64,000 nucleotides of DNA from Leisingera sp. M658 (GCF_025144145.1 NZ_CP083546.1:1628501-1692500); one strand, 5' to 3'. Counted from the first letter of the stretch, positions 43,575 through 52,807 are shown. Notes: generated from the sequence alone by a model not told the origin. Program-made: numbers and translations.

Positions 43575-44680
43575 TGGAACGCAGGGTTCACGTGCCTCTG
43601 GACGGGCGGGCCTATGATGTTGTGATCGGCCCCGGCCTGCTGGCGCAGGCGGGGGAGCGGATCAAACCGTTGCTGAAGCGGCCGCAGGTGGCGGTGCTGA
43701 CAGACGAAACCGTGGCGGAAAGGCACCTGGAGGGATTGCGCGCCGGGCTGGCAGCCGCGGGCGTTGAGATGACCGCGCTGGCGCTGCCGCCGGGCGAGGC
43801 GACCAAGGGCTGGCCGCAGTTCACCCGCGCGGTGGAATGGCTGCTGGACCAGAAGGTGGAGCGGGGCGACGTGGTTGTGGCCTTCGGCGGCGGTGTGATC
43901 GGCGACCTGGCTGGGTTTGCCGCTGCGGTGCTGCGCCGGGGCGTGCGGTTTGTGCAGATCCCGACCTCGCTCTTGGCGCAGGTCGACAGCTCGGTCGGCG
44001 GCAAGACCGGCATCAATGCGCCCCAGGGCAAAAACCTGATCGGAGCCTTTCACCAGCCCTCGCTGGTGCTGGCCGATACTTCGGTTCTGGAGACCCTGAC
44101 GCCGCGCGATTTCCTGTCTGGTTACGGCGAGGTGGTGAAATACGGGCTGCTCGGTGACGCCGGATTTTTTGCCTGGCTCGAAGAACACGGTCCCGCTCTG
44201 GCCAAGGGCGACGTCGCAGCGCGGGTTGAGGCCGTGGCGCGCTCGGTGCAGATGAAGGCTGATATAGTCGTGCGCGACGAAACCGAGCAGGGCGACCGGG
44301 CGCTGCTGAACCTGGGCCATACATTCTGCCACGCGCTGGAGGCGGCCACCGGGTATTCCGACCGGCTGCTGCATGGCGAGGGCGTGGCCATCGGCTGCGC
44401 CCTGGCGTTTGAGCTGTCGGCCAAGCTGGGGCTGTGCTCCCAGGAGGATCCCAGCCGGGTGCGGGCACATCTGAAGGCGATGGGCATGAAGACCGATCTG
44501 GCCGACATTCCGGGCGATCTGCCAGGGGCAGAGGTGCTGCTGGATCTGATGGGGCAAGACAAAAAAGTTGTTGCCGGTCAGCTGCGGTTTATCCTCGCCC
44601 GTGGCATCGGCGAGGCGTTTGTAACGGGAGACGTCCCGCCTGAAACGGTGCTGGAGGTGCTGCGCGGCGCCGGGGCCTGA
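43571..44680 (+). CDS. aroB: 3-Dehydroquinate synthase
   Basis: Second step of the shikimate pathway: DAHP to 3-dehydroquinate, using NAD and a divalent metal. 369 residues from the ATG at 43571, with GGAG five bases upstream; an in-frame GTG at 43565 is less likely. NAD-binding VVAFGGGVIGDLAGFAA, catalytic PTSLLAQVDSSVGGKTGIN, and the zinc-site residues in GYGEVVKYG, LNLGHTFCHALE and HGEGVAIG are all present. Operon with aroK. Confidence 0.96.
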   Translation: MMERRVHVPLDGRAYDVVIGPGLLAQAGERIKPLLKRPQVAVLTDETVAERHLEGLRAGLAAAGVEMTALALPPGEATKGWPQFTRAVEWLLDQKVERGDVVVAFGGGVIGDLAGFAAAVLRRGVRFVQIPTSLLAQVDSSVGGKTGINAPQGKNLIGAFHQPSLVLADTSVLETLTPRDFLSGYGEVVKYGLLGDAGFFAWLEEHGPALAKGDVAARVEAVARSVQMKADIVVRDETEQGDRALLNLGHTFCHALEAATGYSDRLLHGEGVAIGCALAFELSAKLGLCSQEDPSRVRAHLKAMGMKTDLADIPGDLPGAEVLLDLMGQDKKVVAGQLRFILARGIGEAFVTGDVPPETVLEVLRGAGA

Positions 44681-44709
44681 GACCGGAAAACAATACCGCA
44701 AAGCGATAA

Positions 44710-44730
44710 GGGCAGCCGCAGAGGCTGCCC
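44710..44730 (+). terminator. Hairpin after aroB
   Basis: GGGCAGCC (44710-44717) pairs with GGCTGCCC (44723-44730), followed by AATTTATT. Lies between the convergent aroB and chemoreceptor genes. Confidence 0.7.
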
Positions 44731-44765
44731 AATTTATTAACATCCTAACTCCGGCCCTTAGCGGA

Positions 44766-46979
44766 TCAGGCTGCGGCGCTGCTGCCAAAATCCTGATCTT
44801 CCCAGTCGTCGGCATCAAAATCGATCGCCGCCACTGGAGGCGCATAAGCCTCCGGACCACCCAGCGCGTTCTGAGCCGGATCAACCTCGCCGACGGCAAA
44901 CTGCTGGACCAGTTCGCGCAGTTCCTGGGCCTGCTCGGACAGTGAGGTGGTTGCAGCAGTGGTTTCCTCGGCCATGGCGGCATTTTGCTGTGCCATCATT
45001 TCCAACTCGCCAACGGCGGTGTTGACGTCGCCCATTTGCGAAGACTGTTCCTTCATATTGCTGGCAATCTCAATGACAAGACCGGAAATCTCGGCGACTT
45101 GGTCGTTTACTTCCGCCATTGCGGTGCCGGCCTGATCCACCAGTGCAGCACCGTTTTTGACCTGTTCGGAACTGCGTGCAGTCAGCCCGTCAATCTGCTG
45201 GACTGCATCGGCGCAGCGCTGCGCCAGCATCCGCACCTCGCTGGCGACCACCGCAAATCCGCGCCCTGCTTCGCCGGCGCGGGCGGCCTCGACTCCGGCA
45301 TTCAGTGCCAGAAGATTGGTTTGGAACGCGATATCCTGAATCACCTTGGTGATCTGCGAGATTTCCTGTGAGGACTCCTGCAGTTTGTCCATGGCGGCAA
45401 TGGTATCCTTGACCACCGCATCACAGGATTTAACCCCGTTCTGGGCGCTGTCCGCCAATTGTTCCGCCCGGCCGGCATTGTCTGCCGACTGCTGAACATT
45501 AGCGGTCAGCTCGCTGATCGAATGGGTGGTTTTCTCCAGCGTGGCCGATTCCGCTTCGGTGCGGTGGGCCAGGTCCATTGAGGCTTCGGCGATGGATTTG
45601 GTGCTTTCGTCAACGCTGCTGGTCAATTCGCCGATGTTGGAGATTGATACGCTCAGCGCCTGCAGCGAGTCGTTCATATCCATCCGGATCGATTTGAACT
45701 CTTCCGGGAAGAACTCTTTGATCGGCTTGTCCAAACGCTTGTGCTGAAGATCCATCAGCGCTTCGCCGATGCGGCGCGCAACAGTCATGACTTCTTCGCG
45801 GCGCTGCTTTTCCTCCTCAATACGCTCTTCCTGTTTGCGCTGGGTCACAGTGCGCAGATCCACCACATTGCGGGCCACCGAACCAATTTCGTCCCGGCGG
45901 TTTGCGCCTGGCACGTCAACGTCTGTTTCGCCGCTGCCCAGTTTTTTCAGCGCGCCATTCAGAACCGACAGGCTCTTGGTCATGTCGCGTGCGATGAGCG
46001 CGCTAAGGCCAAGGACCGCAACAAGAAGCACGCCGGTGAACACTGCCATTTCCGCCAGCAGAAACTTGTTGTCCGCATCGAATCCGGCCATGTCCCGTTC
46101 CAGGTGCTCGATCAGGATCCCTTCTTTTTTCTGGAGCACCTTCAGCGCTTTGCTGGCTGCTTCAAACCACTGTTCAGCCGTCATTTCCGTCCGGGCTCCA
46201 CCGTTTAGGATGCCTTTGCGGACGTCCTCGAACTTTGTCATCTCAGGCGAGGTGAACAGCCCCTTCACGGTTTCGCGGTCCTCCGCAGTTGCAAAGCCCA
46301 TGAACATCGACAGACGTTCCTTGAACACTTCATGATAGGCGACAAAGGTCTCCCGGTCGGCCGGTTTCCAGCCATGCTTGAAGCCGACAGCGCCGGCAGC
46401 CCGTTCCAGCCCGGCGGCATCAATTGCGCGCATGAAGAAGGACAGCGCGACGGCCTCCTGCGAGATCACCGGATTGTCAATGGATTTTGCCAATGACAGC
46501 CCGGTTTGAATGAGGGCCGCGTTCAGATCTGTGTAGTAGGAAAGGGTCCGCTTCAGCGAGAGCGTGTGCCCGTCGATCTTTTTGCGGATGTCCTTTTTCT
46601 TGGCCAGTTCGGCCCGGGCAAATTGGATGGCCTGCACTGCCTCAATCGGGAGGAGGGATTTATCAATGTGACTGATTTCGGCCAGATAGGCCTCCATCGC
46701 GGTGTTGTTTTGCAACCGGACCTGGACCAGTTTGTCCGGCGCAGTGGTGGCAGAGCTTTCCAAATAGGAGGCGCTGAGGCCACGCTCCAGTTGCAAGTTG
46801 TGAACAAGGCTGCTCATATGCTCTATCACTTCGCCGGCCTCGGCCGTGTTGACCTGCGCGTTTTTGTTCAGCTGAAGCAGTGTCTGCCCCATGAACCACA
46901 GTGAGAGCATCAGCGGGGCAGCCACCAGAATGGCGATCTTTGTTTTGACCGGCAGATGCCCTAGAAATCGCATACTCAT
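44766..46979 (-). CDS. Methyl-accepting chemotaxis protein with NIT-type sensor
   Basis: 737 residues from the ATG at 46979 (AAGGAT upstream); an in-frame ATG at 47024 has no binding site. One helix near residues 10-30, a periplasmic nitrate/nitrite sensor-like (NIT) domain with [14 protein letters not shown], a second helix near 305-325, HAMP, and the signalling domain with the hairpin tip [20 protein letters not shown]. The C-terminal tail DDWEDQDF resembles the acidic-aromatic tether that recruits CheR in some receptors. NIT proteins respond to nitrate or nitrite in known cases; the ligand here is unproven. No che genes nearby. Confidence 0.9.
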   Translation of the reverse strand: MSMRFLGHLPVKTKIAILVAAPLMLSLWFMGQTLLQLNKNAQVNTAEAGEVIEHMSSLVHNLQLERGLSASYLESSATTAPDKLVQVRLQNNTAMEAYLAEISHIDKSLLPIEAVQAIQFARAELAKKKDIRKKIDGHTLSLKRTLSYYTDLNAALIQTGLSLAKSIDNPVISQEAVALSFFMRAIDAAGLERAAGAVGFKHGWKPADRETFVAYHEVFKERLSMFMGFATAEDRETVKGLFTSPEMTKFEDVRKGILNGGARTEMTAEQWFEAASKALKVLQKKEGILIEHLERDMAGFDADNKFLLAEMAVFTGVLLVAVLGLSALIARDMTKSLSVLNGALKKLGSGETDVDVPGANRRDEIGSVARNVVDLRTVTQRKQEERIEEEKQRREEVMTVARRIGEALMDLQHKRLDKPIKEFFPEEFKSIRMDMNDSLQALSVSISNIGELTSSVDESTKSIAEASMDLAHRTEAESATLEKTTHSISELTANVQQSADNAGRAEQLADSAQNGVKSCDAVVKDTIAAMDKLQESSQEISQITKVIQDIAFQTNLLALNAGVEAARAGEAGRGFAVVASEVRMLAQRCADAVQQIDGLTARSSEQVKNGAALVDQAGTAMAEVNDQVAEISGLVIEIASNMKEQSSQMGDVNTAVGELEMMAQQNAAMAEETTAATTSLSEQAQELRELVQQFAVGEVDPAQNALGGPEAYAPPVAAIDFDADDWEDQDFGSSAAA

Positions 46980-47132
46980 AGTCTGAATCCTTGCTGCAAA
47001 AATACTGTTAGTTGAATTCAGCATATTCGATATGTCTTAATATTTGCCTATTGCGCTAACCGCGGGCTGCCGCGCAGGCAGCGGGCTGATATGCTGGCGC
47101 CGGCGCACATCCGCTGCCCGGCAAAGCGTTTA

Positions 47133-47360
47133 CTTCGCCTCGATGGGGCGCGGCACTGCTGGTTGGCCAGTTTTATTGGCGAGAAACCGCAGCATGATGG
47201 CCTGCGCCATATGAACAGCCGTATGGTCATCCAGGGCGGTGGCCTGCCCATCAGGATCGATGGCGCGCTGGTTGGCGGCATCGGGGTTGGTGGCGCACCT
47301 GGCGGCCACCTGGACGAAGCCTGCGCACGCGCCGGGCGGGATGCAATCGGCACCGAATGA
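47133..47360 (+). pseudogene. Remnant of a GlcG/HbpS-type (DUF336) gene
   Basis: The frame ending at 47360 reads GGGLPIRIDGALVGGIGVGG, then APGGHLDEACARAGRDAI, which is the C-terminal signature of GlcG/HbpS heme-binding-like proteins. The N-terminal half is missing: upstream only LRLDGA, itself typical of this family, is recognisable, with a shortened middle. There is no start with a binding site. I read it as a truncated relic. A short functional protein is unlikely. Confidence 0.5.
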
Positions 47361-47416
47361 CCGGAGCGCAGCCTGCCATTCAGGTAGCAGGTGCCCTTAC
47401 GACAGAGAGGTCTGAT

Positions 47417-48091
47417 ATGATGAAATGTGTTCTGGCTCTGATCCTGAGCGTCTTTTCAGTTTCGGCGCAGGCGCAGACTGCTCCCTCAGGGGCCGAGATC
47501 GCCAGCTATCGGGGATTGCATCGCGCCGCCCATACCGGAGATCTTGTGGAGATTGCCCGCCTTATCGCGGCGGGCGCCGACCTTAATGCCCAGGACCGCC
47601 GGGGCCGCACTCCCGCCCATGTCGCGGCCTATGCTTCACACGATGACGCCCTGCGCGCCTTGGCTGAGGCGGGGGGCGACATGAATGCTCTGGAGGAGCA
47701 GGCTTACGACGTGGTGACCATTGCTGCGGTGAACGACGACCCTGAACTTATGTCGCTTGCCATCGAACTGGGCAATGACCCGGGGCTTACCACCAGCCCC
47801 TATGACGGCACCGCTTTGATCGCCGCCGCCCATTTGGGACATGTCGAGGTGGTCCGCCGCCTGATCGATGCGGGTGCACCGCTTGATCATGTCAACAACC
47901 TGGATTGGACTGCCCTGATTGAGGCCGTGGTTCTGGGCGATGGAGGATCAGATCACCAGGAGGTCGTCCAACTGCTTGTGCAAGCCGGTGCAGATCAGAG
48001 CATAGGCGACCGCGACGGTGTCACACCAATTCAGCACGCCAAGGCGAGGGGGTTTGAGCAGATCGTTTCCATTCTGTTGCCCCGCAATTGA
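47417..48091 (+). CDS. Periplasmic ankyrin-repeat protein
   Basis: 224 residues from the ATG at 47417 (AGAGAGG upstream). Signal peptide MMKCVLALILSVFSVSAQAQ. Then about five ankyrin repeats: LHRAAHTGDLVEIARLIAAG, RTPAHVAAYASHDDALRALAEAG, and later TALIAAAHLGHVEVVRRLIDAG and TPIQHAKARGFEQIVSILL. Ankyrin repeats bind other proteins. Periplasmic ankyrin proteins are often paired with oxidative-stress enzymes such as catalase; none is seen here. The relic upstream suggests the locus was once longer. Confidence 0.85.
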   Translation: MMKCVLALILSVFSVSAQAQTAPSGAEIASYRGLHRAAHTGDLVEIARLIAAGADLNAQDRRGRTPAHVAAYASHDDALRALAEAGGDMNALEEQAYDVVTIAAVNDDPELMSLAIELGNDPGLTTSPYDGTALIAAAHLGHVEVVRRLIDAGAPLDHVNNLDWTALIEAVVLGDGGSDHQEVVQLLVQAGADQSIGDRDGVTPIQHAKARGFEQIVSILLPRN

Positions 48092-48349
48092 TATTTCGCA
48101 GCGCCCTGCAACCGGTTCTTGCAACGAAGCGCAACAGATGGGCGACAGCAGCATCGCTTCACCAAGATGCAAAATCAGCGAGATCTGCAAGGAGTCCGGT
48201 GCCGCTGGCCAAAATGGAAGTTGTTCCCTGTTCAGATATTTGCACCCATGTTCATATGGGGAAGTGTGAAACTAATCTTCGGACTCTGATGGATGGGGCA
48301 GGGCGGCTCTGAAATCCCTTATTTTATTGGGGGTCTGGGGTAGTGTCAG

Positions 48350-48363
48350 ATTTTGTAGCACTG
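48350..48363 (+). repeat. Possible att-like direct repeat, left copy
   Basis: ATTTTGTAGCACTG; matches ATTCTGTAGCACTG at 48952-48965 in 13 of 14 positions. The pair encloses the two small frames and ends 48 bp before dusA. Confidence 0.4.
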
Positions 48364-48500
48364 GTTGCAGCACCGAGTTTCGTAGCTGAGGCTTGGATTG
48401 TGTTTTTGTAACACAGATCAGACGCAGATTCGCGACCAAAACCCCAGAACGTAAAGCCTTCTGATGGAGTTGATAAGCTTCCCCGGCAGATCGGAAATCA

Positions 48501-48605
48501 ATGCATCCTGACCCTAGCGGTGGCCCAAATGCCCACTTCGCGTTGGGTGATTTCTATTTTGGCCTTCAAAAGTACATAGCCGGCCTGTTTGAGGAAAAAA
48601 GTTGA
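48501..48605 (+). CDS. Small open frame of 34 codons
   Basis: MHPDPSGGPNAHFALGDFYF is the start of a 34-residue frame ending LFEEKS. The sequence is protein-like but matches nothing I recognise, and there is no ribosome binding site. It may be the tail of a decayed gene. Confidence 0.2.
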   Translation: MHPDPSGGPNAHFALGDFYFGLQKYIAGLFEEKS

Positions 48606-48617
48606 GCCTGCTGACCC

Positions 48618-48827
48618 TTACCCAACGTGCGGGATCTCACTTAGGGGCACGTTGCTTGAGCGCATGGCTCTCAGGCTTTCACAAGGCAGGCCGAGTTGAA
48701 TCGTCCCCATTTTTATTTTTCGCTCAAGGGCCACAGGTTCGATCCCGAAGTAGTCCTTGGGCATTTGTCGGAATGGGATTTCTTCACACCCATCATGGCG
48801 GGCCAACAGCAACATCAGTGTGGTCAT
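48618..48827 (-). CDS. PrtN-like (pyocin activator type) small protein
   Basis: 69 residues: MTTLMLLLARHDGCEEIPF, then KDYFGIEPVALERKIKMGTIQLGLP. This matches the pattern of pyocin activator PrtN proteins (short N-terminal hydrophobic strand with hxDG, then xDYFG, then RKhxxGxIxLP). The last 20 residues diverge, so it may be truncated. PrtN-type regulators occur on prophages and integrative elements. No phage genes remain nearby. Confidence 0.5.
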   Translation of the reverse strand: MTTLMLLLARHDGCEEIPFRQMPKDYFGIEPVALERKIKMGTIQLGLPCESLRAMRSSNVPLSEIPHVG

Positions 48828-48951
48828 AGGTGTCTCAATGCCCCCTCAGCTTCAGCTCTTTCTCGGCGGCAGGGTAGTGGTCCGGCAGTGCTCGAAATGG
48901 GGCGCTGGAACTTGGGGCGAAAAAAGTGCTACACGGCGCCGTCGGTGCTAC

Positions 48952-48965
48952 ATTCTGTAGCACTG
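48952..48965 (+). repeat. Possible att-like direct repeat, right copy
   Basis: ATTCTGTAGCACTG. Partner of 48350-48363. An inverted copy, GTGCTACA at 48945-48952, directly precedes it and makes a hairpin. Confidence 0.4.
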
Positions 48966-49013
48966 CACTCAAAAACGGGGCTAAATCGGGCCGGAACAAG
49001 GAAAACGCGCGAA

Positions 49014-50039
49014 ATGGCGAATCCAAGAAACCAAGAAAATTCAGGGTTTTCCGACGTTCGGCGTGCTGCACGCCTATCCATTGCGCCGATGATGGATTGG
49101 ACGACGTCCGATTGCAGGTATCTGCACCGGCTCTTGAGCCGGGAGGCGCTTCTGTACACCGAAATGGTGACCGCGCCGGCACTGGTGCGCGGCGGGGCGT
49201 TGCATTTGCTGGACTTCAATACCGCCGAACATCCCGTTGCTTTGCAGCTTGGAGGGTCTGACCCGGACGAATTGGCAGAAGCCGCGCGGCTCGGCGAACA
49301 GGCGGGGTATGACGAGATCAACCTCAACTGCGGCTGCCCCAGTGACCGGGTGCAATCCGGCGCCTTTGGTGCGGTGCTGATGCAGACCCCGGAACTGGTG
49401 GCAGATTGCGTCGCAGCGATGCAGGCAGCTGTGAAGGCCGAAGTCACTGTCAAATGCCGCATTGGTGTCGATGAGCAGGAGCCGGAAGAGGTGCTGCCGG
49501 ACTTCCTGGACAAAATCCGCGCGGCGGGCTGCCAGCGGGTGACGATCCACGCTCGCAAGGCTTGGCTGAAGGGGCTTTCTCCTAAGGAAAACCGGGACAT
49601 TCCACCCTTGGATTATGATCTGGTGCATCGGATGAAGGCGGCGTTTCCTGATCTGCATATCTCGATCAACGGCGGTATTGCGACGCTGGCCGAGGCCAAG
49701 GCGCATCTGGACCGCGGTCTGGACGGGGTGATGGTGGGCCGCTCGGCCTATCACCAGCCGGCCGGGGTTCTCTGTGCTGCGGACCCGGAGATTTTCGGGA
49801 CGGGTTCTGTAAGCGATCCTGCTGAGGCGGTGATGCTTATGCTGCCTTACATCGAAGAACGGCTCGGCAACGGCGCTAAGCTGAACCAGATCACCCGGCA
49901 TATGCTGGGGCTGTTTGCCGGCCGCCCCGGCGCGCGGCAATGGCGGCGGATGCTGTCCGAGGGGGCCTGCCGCGCCGGGGCCGGGCCGGAACTGGTGGAG
50001 CAGGCGTTGGCGCAGGTGGAGGACCGCGCGGCTGCATGA
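49014..50039 (+). CDS. dusA: tRNA-dihydrouridine synthase A
   Basis: Reduces uridines 20/20a in the tRNA D-loop using FMN and NADPH. 341 residues from the ATG at 49014; the longer open frame back to 48696 has no domain. RLSIAPMMDWTTSDCRYL is the DusA start motif, then EINLNCGCPSDRVQSGAFGA with the catalytic cysteine, VTVKCRIGVDE, TIHARKAWLKGLSPKENR and INGGI. dusA genes are targets of site-specific integration near their 5' end, which fits the degenerate stretch just upstream. Confidence 0.93.
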   Translation: MANPRNQENSGFSDVRRAARLSIAPMMDWTTSDCRYLHRLLSREALLYTEMVTAPALVRGGALHLLDFNTAEHPVALQLGGSDPDELAEAARLGEQAGYDEINLNCGCPSDRVQSGAFGAVLMQTPELVADCVAAMQAAVKAEVTVKCRIGVDEQEPEEVLPDFLDKIRAAGCQRVTIHARKAWLKGLSPKENRDIPPLDYDLVHRMKAAFPDLHISINGGIATLAEAKAHLDRGLDGVMVGRSAYHQPAGVLCAADPEIFGTGSVSDPAEAVMLMLPYIEERLGNGAKLNQITRHMLGLFAGRPGARQWRRMLSEGACRAGAGPELVEQALAQVEDRAAA

Positions 50040-50125
50040 CGCGGCGGCTCGCAGGCTATAGCCTTGTGCAAGCGGATTGCGGCGGCTAACCCTTTGCCGG
50101 TGAAGCCAGCCCTGAGGTGCCCTGC

Positions 50126-50980
50126 ATGACTGATCCTGCCCTGACCGCCGCCCTATTGCCAGCGCCTGCGATAATGATGCAGATGGCAGGGCTGCTGCTG
50201 GTGATCGGCGCATTCGCCGGGGTTCTGGCAGGGCTATTGGGGGTTGGCGGCGGCATCGTGCTGGTACCGGGCTTTTTCTATGCCTTTCAAACACTTGGAT
50301 ATGGCGGCGATCAGCTGATGCAGATCTGCCTTGCGACCTCACTGGCGACCATTATCGTGACCTCTCTGCGCTCGGTTCTGAGCCATAACAGGAAGGGCGC
50401 GGTGGATTGGCAGATTCTGCGCAGCTGGGGCTTTGGCATTGCGCTGGGGGCGATCATAGGCGTTCTGGCAGTGTCCTCCTTGCGCTCCACCGTGCTGCAA
50501 GGGGTGTTTGGCGGGATGGCACTGGCGATCGGCTGCTACCTGGGGCTGGGCCGCGCCGACTGGCGGCTGTCTGAAGCCATGCCTAAGGGGGCCAAACGGC
50601 TTATGCTGTCTCCCTTGGTCGGGTTCCTGTCGGTGCTGATGGGCATCGGCGGCGGCAGCTTTGGAGTCCCTTTGATGACCCTGCACGGGGTGGCGGTGCA
50701 TCGGGCGGTGGCGACCGCCGCAGGCTTTGGCGTGATCATTGCCGTGCCGTCGGTCGCGGGGTTCCTGCTGTTGGATCTGGACCCGGCCACGCGGCCTCCG
50801 TTCACCGTCGGGGCCGTTAATCTGGCGGCGTTTTTCATTGTGATCGCGATGACGCTGATCACCGCGCCCTGGGGCGTGAAGCTGGCCCATGCAATGGATC
50901 CCAAACCGCTGAAGCGGGTGTTCGGGGCCTTTCTGGTGCTGGTGGGGCTCAACATGCTGCGCAAGGCATTTGGATATTGA
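50126..50980 (+). CDS. TauE/SafE family permease
   Basis: 284 residues with about eight membrane helices. The glycine-rich GVLAGLLGVGGGIVLVPGFF in the first half and VGFLSVLMGIGGGSFGVPLM in the second are the two repeats of the TauE/SafE (sulfite or sulfoacetate exporter) family. ATG at 50126 follows GAGG; an in-frame GTG at 50117 lies on that site. The substrate may be a sulfur oxyanion or organic acid; context does not tell. The next gene starts within 6 bp. Confidence 0.88.
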   Translation: MTDPALTAALLPAPAIMMQMAGLLLVIGAFAGVLAGLLGVGGGIVLVPGFFYAFQTLGYGGDQLMQICLATSLATIIVTSLRSVLSHNRKGAVDWQILRSWGFGIALGAIIGVLAVSSLRSTVLQGVFGGMALAIGCYLGLGRADWRLSEAMPKGAKRLMLSPLVGFLSVLMGIGGGSFGVPLMTLHGVAVHRAVATAAGFGVIIAVPSVAGFLLLDLDPATRPPFTVGAVNLAAFFIVIAMTLITAPWGVKLAHAMDPKPLKRVFGAFLVLVGLNMLRKAFGY

Positions 50981-50985
50981 AGGCT

Positions 50986-51783
50986 ATGAATACGCAATTC
51001 GAACAGTTTCAGGGCAAGGGCTGGGTGCGCTTCGCCCAGGACCGCCAAGTGGTGGCTTGGGCCGCGGATGCGTTGCAGCATGGCATCCGGTCGCTGGACG
51101 ACCCGGCCTGCGCTGAGTGGTTCCAGTGCGAACGGACCTGGTTCATTGGGGTCGATGCGCTGCCGAATGACGCTGCGGGCCGTCTGCCGGACGGGCCGCC
51201 GCTGTCAGGCGTGCCGGTGGAGTTCATTACGCAGAACCTTGGCGCGATCCCGGACCTGCACCGGGCGCAGGTGTCTTCGGTCTTTCCCGGCTATCCGCGG
51301 CCGCGTCCGGGCGAGGGCGAGGCGGCCTTCCGCTACCGCGTCAAACGCGATGCGGCGCATGTGGACGGGGTGAAAATGTTTGGCGAGCACCGCCGCCGCA
51401 AGGTCGAGGAGCCGCACGCCTGGGTGCTGGGAATACCGCTGAATGAAAGCAGCCCCGATGCCGCGCCCTTGGTGATCTGGGAGGGCAGCCACCACATCAT
51501 GCGCCGCGCCTTTACTGCCGCGTTTGAGGGGTTATCGCCAGAGGACTGGGCGGATGTGGATGTGACCGACGCCTATACGGCTGCGCGCGCCGAGGTGTTC
51601 GAGACCTGCCTGCGGATCACTGTGCATGCCAAGCCCGGTGAGTCTTATCTGATGCACCGGCTGTGCCTGCACGGGGTTGCACCCTGGGGCGCGGCGGCAA
51701 ATGCGCCGGAAGAGGGCCGCATGATCGCTTATTTCCGCCCGGAGCTGGCGGATTGGACCAAGGGGTGGCTGGCGGAGGGGTGA
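50986..51783 (+). CDS. Hypothetical protein, possible phytanoyl-CoA dioxygenase-like fold
   Basis: 265 residues from the ATG at 50986 (GAAGG upstream). No clear domain match from memory. LVIWEGSHHIMRRAFTAAF and SYLMHRLCLHGVAPW, with a late RMIAYFRPEL, suggest a double-stranded beta-helix iron dioxygenase of the PhyH type (H...H...R set), but this is a guess from motif style. Tight spacing to the TauE gene suggests co-expression. Confidence 0.5.
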   Translation: MNTQFEQFQGKGWVRFAQDRQVVAWAADALQHGIRSLDDPACAEWFQCERTWFIGVDALPNDAAGRLPDGPPLSGVPVEFITQNLGAIPDLHRAQVSSVFPGYPRPRPGEGEAAFRYRVKRDAAHVDGVKMFGEHRRRKVEEPHAWVLGIPLNESSPDAAPLVIWEGSHHIMRRAFTAAFEGLSPEDWADVDVTDAYTAARAEVFETCLRITVHAKPGESYLMHRLCLHGVAPWGAAANAPEEGRMIAYFRPELADWTKGWLAEG

Positions 51784-51838
51784 GCTGCCGAATTTGATAT
51801 AAACACTGACAGTCAAAGAGCATTGACCTTGGAGCAAG

Positions 51839-52183
51839 ATGAAAAGGGTAATTCTTCCACTTTTATTGTTGGTGGCCCTTGTGCTGCTGGCTTACCAGTC
51901 CTTGATCGCTTGGGATGTGCGCAATACGAAACACTTCTATCGCGCCTATAGTTATTTTTTGACTGATGCCGCAGCGCTTGGGTGTCTTCGTAAGGAGACG
52001 CTGATAAAGGCTGCAAAGGCGAGGGGCTGGGGTTATGAAGATAACCGCCAGCCTCCGTACCGCTCCTGGTCGCCGGACGAATTTCTGGAAACACTCAGAG
52101 TGTTTGTGGAACCCCAGCTGAATTTTGCAAAAGAACCGGGTGTTACGCTTTTCTTCGATGACGGGGGTTGCTTGATCTCGTAG
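51839..52183 (+). CDS. Small membrane-anchored hypothetical protein
   Basis: 114 residues. MKRVILPLLLLVALVLLAYQ is a signal anchor or uncleaved leader; the rest is soluble and faces the periplasm. GGAG precedes the ATG. No family recognised. The base composition is less GC-rich than the neighbours, which suggests recent gain or a poorly conserved gene. Confidence 0.6.
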   Translation: MKRVILPLLLLVALVLLAYQSLIAWDVRNTKHFYRAYSYFLTDAAALGCLRKETLIKAAKARGWGYEDNRQPPYRSWSPDEFLETLRVFVEPQLNFAKEPGVTLFFDDGGCLIS

Positions 52184-52254
52184 CAGGCTGACGGCCGGTT
52201 TTGTCAAATGAGTAGCTAAGTGCCGAGAAACGCCCGGAACAAGCCGCAGGCGCC

Positions 52255-52391
52255 GGGCGAGCGCCTGCCCGTCCCGGCGGGCTGGCGCTTTTGAGAGGGC
52301 GGTTCGGCATTTCAGCCGGGGATTTGCATTGCAGGGATAAAGCGGCAGTATCCAGTCTTTGAGGCGCCATCCCACGGGCAGGCGCTCGCCC
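52255..52391. repeat. MITE-like element with 18-bp inverted ends
   Basis: GGGCGAGCGCCTGCCCGT (52255-52272) is exactly complementary to ACGGGCAGGCGCTCGCCC (52374-52391). The inside, about 100 bp, is non-coding. Imperfect pairing extends inward (GCGCC/GGCGC). A non-autonomous transposon remnant or a large RNA hairpin are both possible. No target duplication is evident. Confidence 0.6.
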
Positions 52392-52473
52392 TCTGATTTG
52401 ATGATATGGCTTGGTAACACATTGGCTTTTTTGGTAAATGTGTCTGGGTTTGTTAAAGGTACAGGCTTTGCGA

Positions 52474-52516
52474 ATAGGTCAGCAATTCTGCCTGAATGTT
52501 TCGCGCGCGAAACATT
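52474..52516 (+). repeat. 43-bp dispersed element with AATGTTTCG palindrome, copy 2
   Basis: ATAGGTCAGCA (52474-52484), ten variable bases, then AATGTTTCG-CGCG-CGAAACATT (52495-52516). Same order and spacer as 34562-34604; the palindrome differs at one base. Confidence 0.75.
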
Positions 52517-52570
52517 GGGTCAGTACTTATTCCGCATGATTTACAGAGCCTTACCCAGCCGCGCGCCGCG

Positions 52571-52807
52571 TTAGCTGCGCTTTAACCGGGCGCTGCGGCC
52601 GCCGCGGCGCTTGACCAGTTTGCTGGCGCGTTCCGGCAGATCGTCCATGATGCCGGCGCGGTCCTCGTTGGTCATTTTCGACCAGTCGCGGATCTCGTCA
52701 ATTGTGCGGTAGCAGCCGGTGCAGATGCGCGACTCGGGGTGGACGACGCAGATCTTGATGCAGGGGCTTTGGATCTCGTCCCGTTTCCATACGTCGTCAG
52801 TCATCAT
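52571..52807 (-). CDS. DUF1289 family protein
   Basis: 78 residues. SPCIKICVVHPESRICTGCYRTIDEIRDW has the four-cysteine pattern of DUF1289, probably a metal-binding or Fe-S motif, followed by a basic tail RRGGRSARLKRS. Starts immediately after the ruvX stop, so the order is ccmI-ruvX-DUF1289. Function unknown. Confidence 0.88.
   Translation of the reverse strand: MMTDDVWKRDEIQSPCIKICVVHPESRICTGCYRTIDEIRDWSKMTNEDRAGIMDDLPERASKLVKRRGGRSARLKRS

Larger units (their letters stand above)
48092..49013. other. Degenerate 920-bp stretch upstream of dusA
   Basis: No full-size gene. It holds a 34-codon frame (48501-48605), a PrtN-like frame on the minus strand (48618-48827) and four copies of TGTAGCAC or its complement (48354, 48926, 48945, 48956). 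Base composition is AT-richer than flanking genes. dusA is a known insertion target for integrative elements, and this looks like a scar of one, without a surviving integrase. Confidence 0.5.

Noticed and set aside
48696-49013. 106-residue N-terminal extension of DusA
   Set aside because: Lies in the degenerate stretch; no DusA content before the ATG at 49014.
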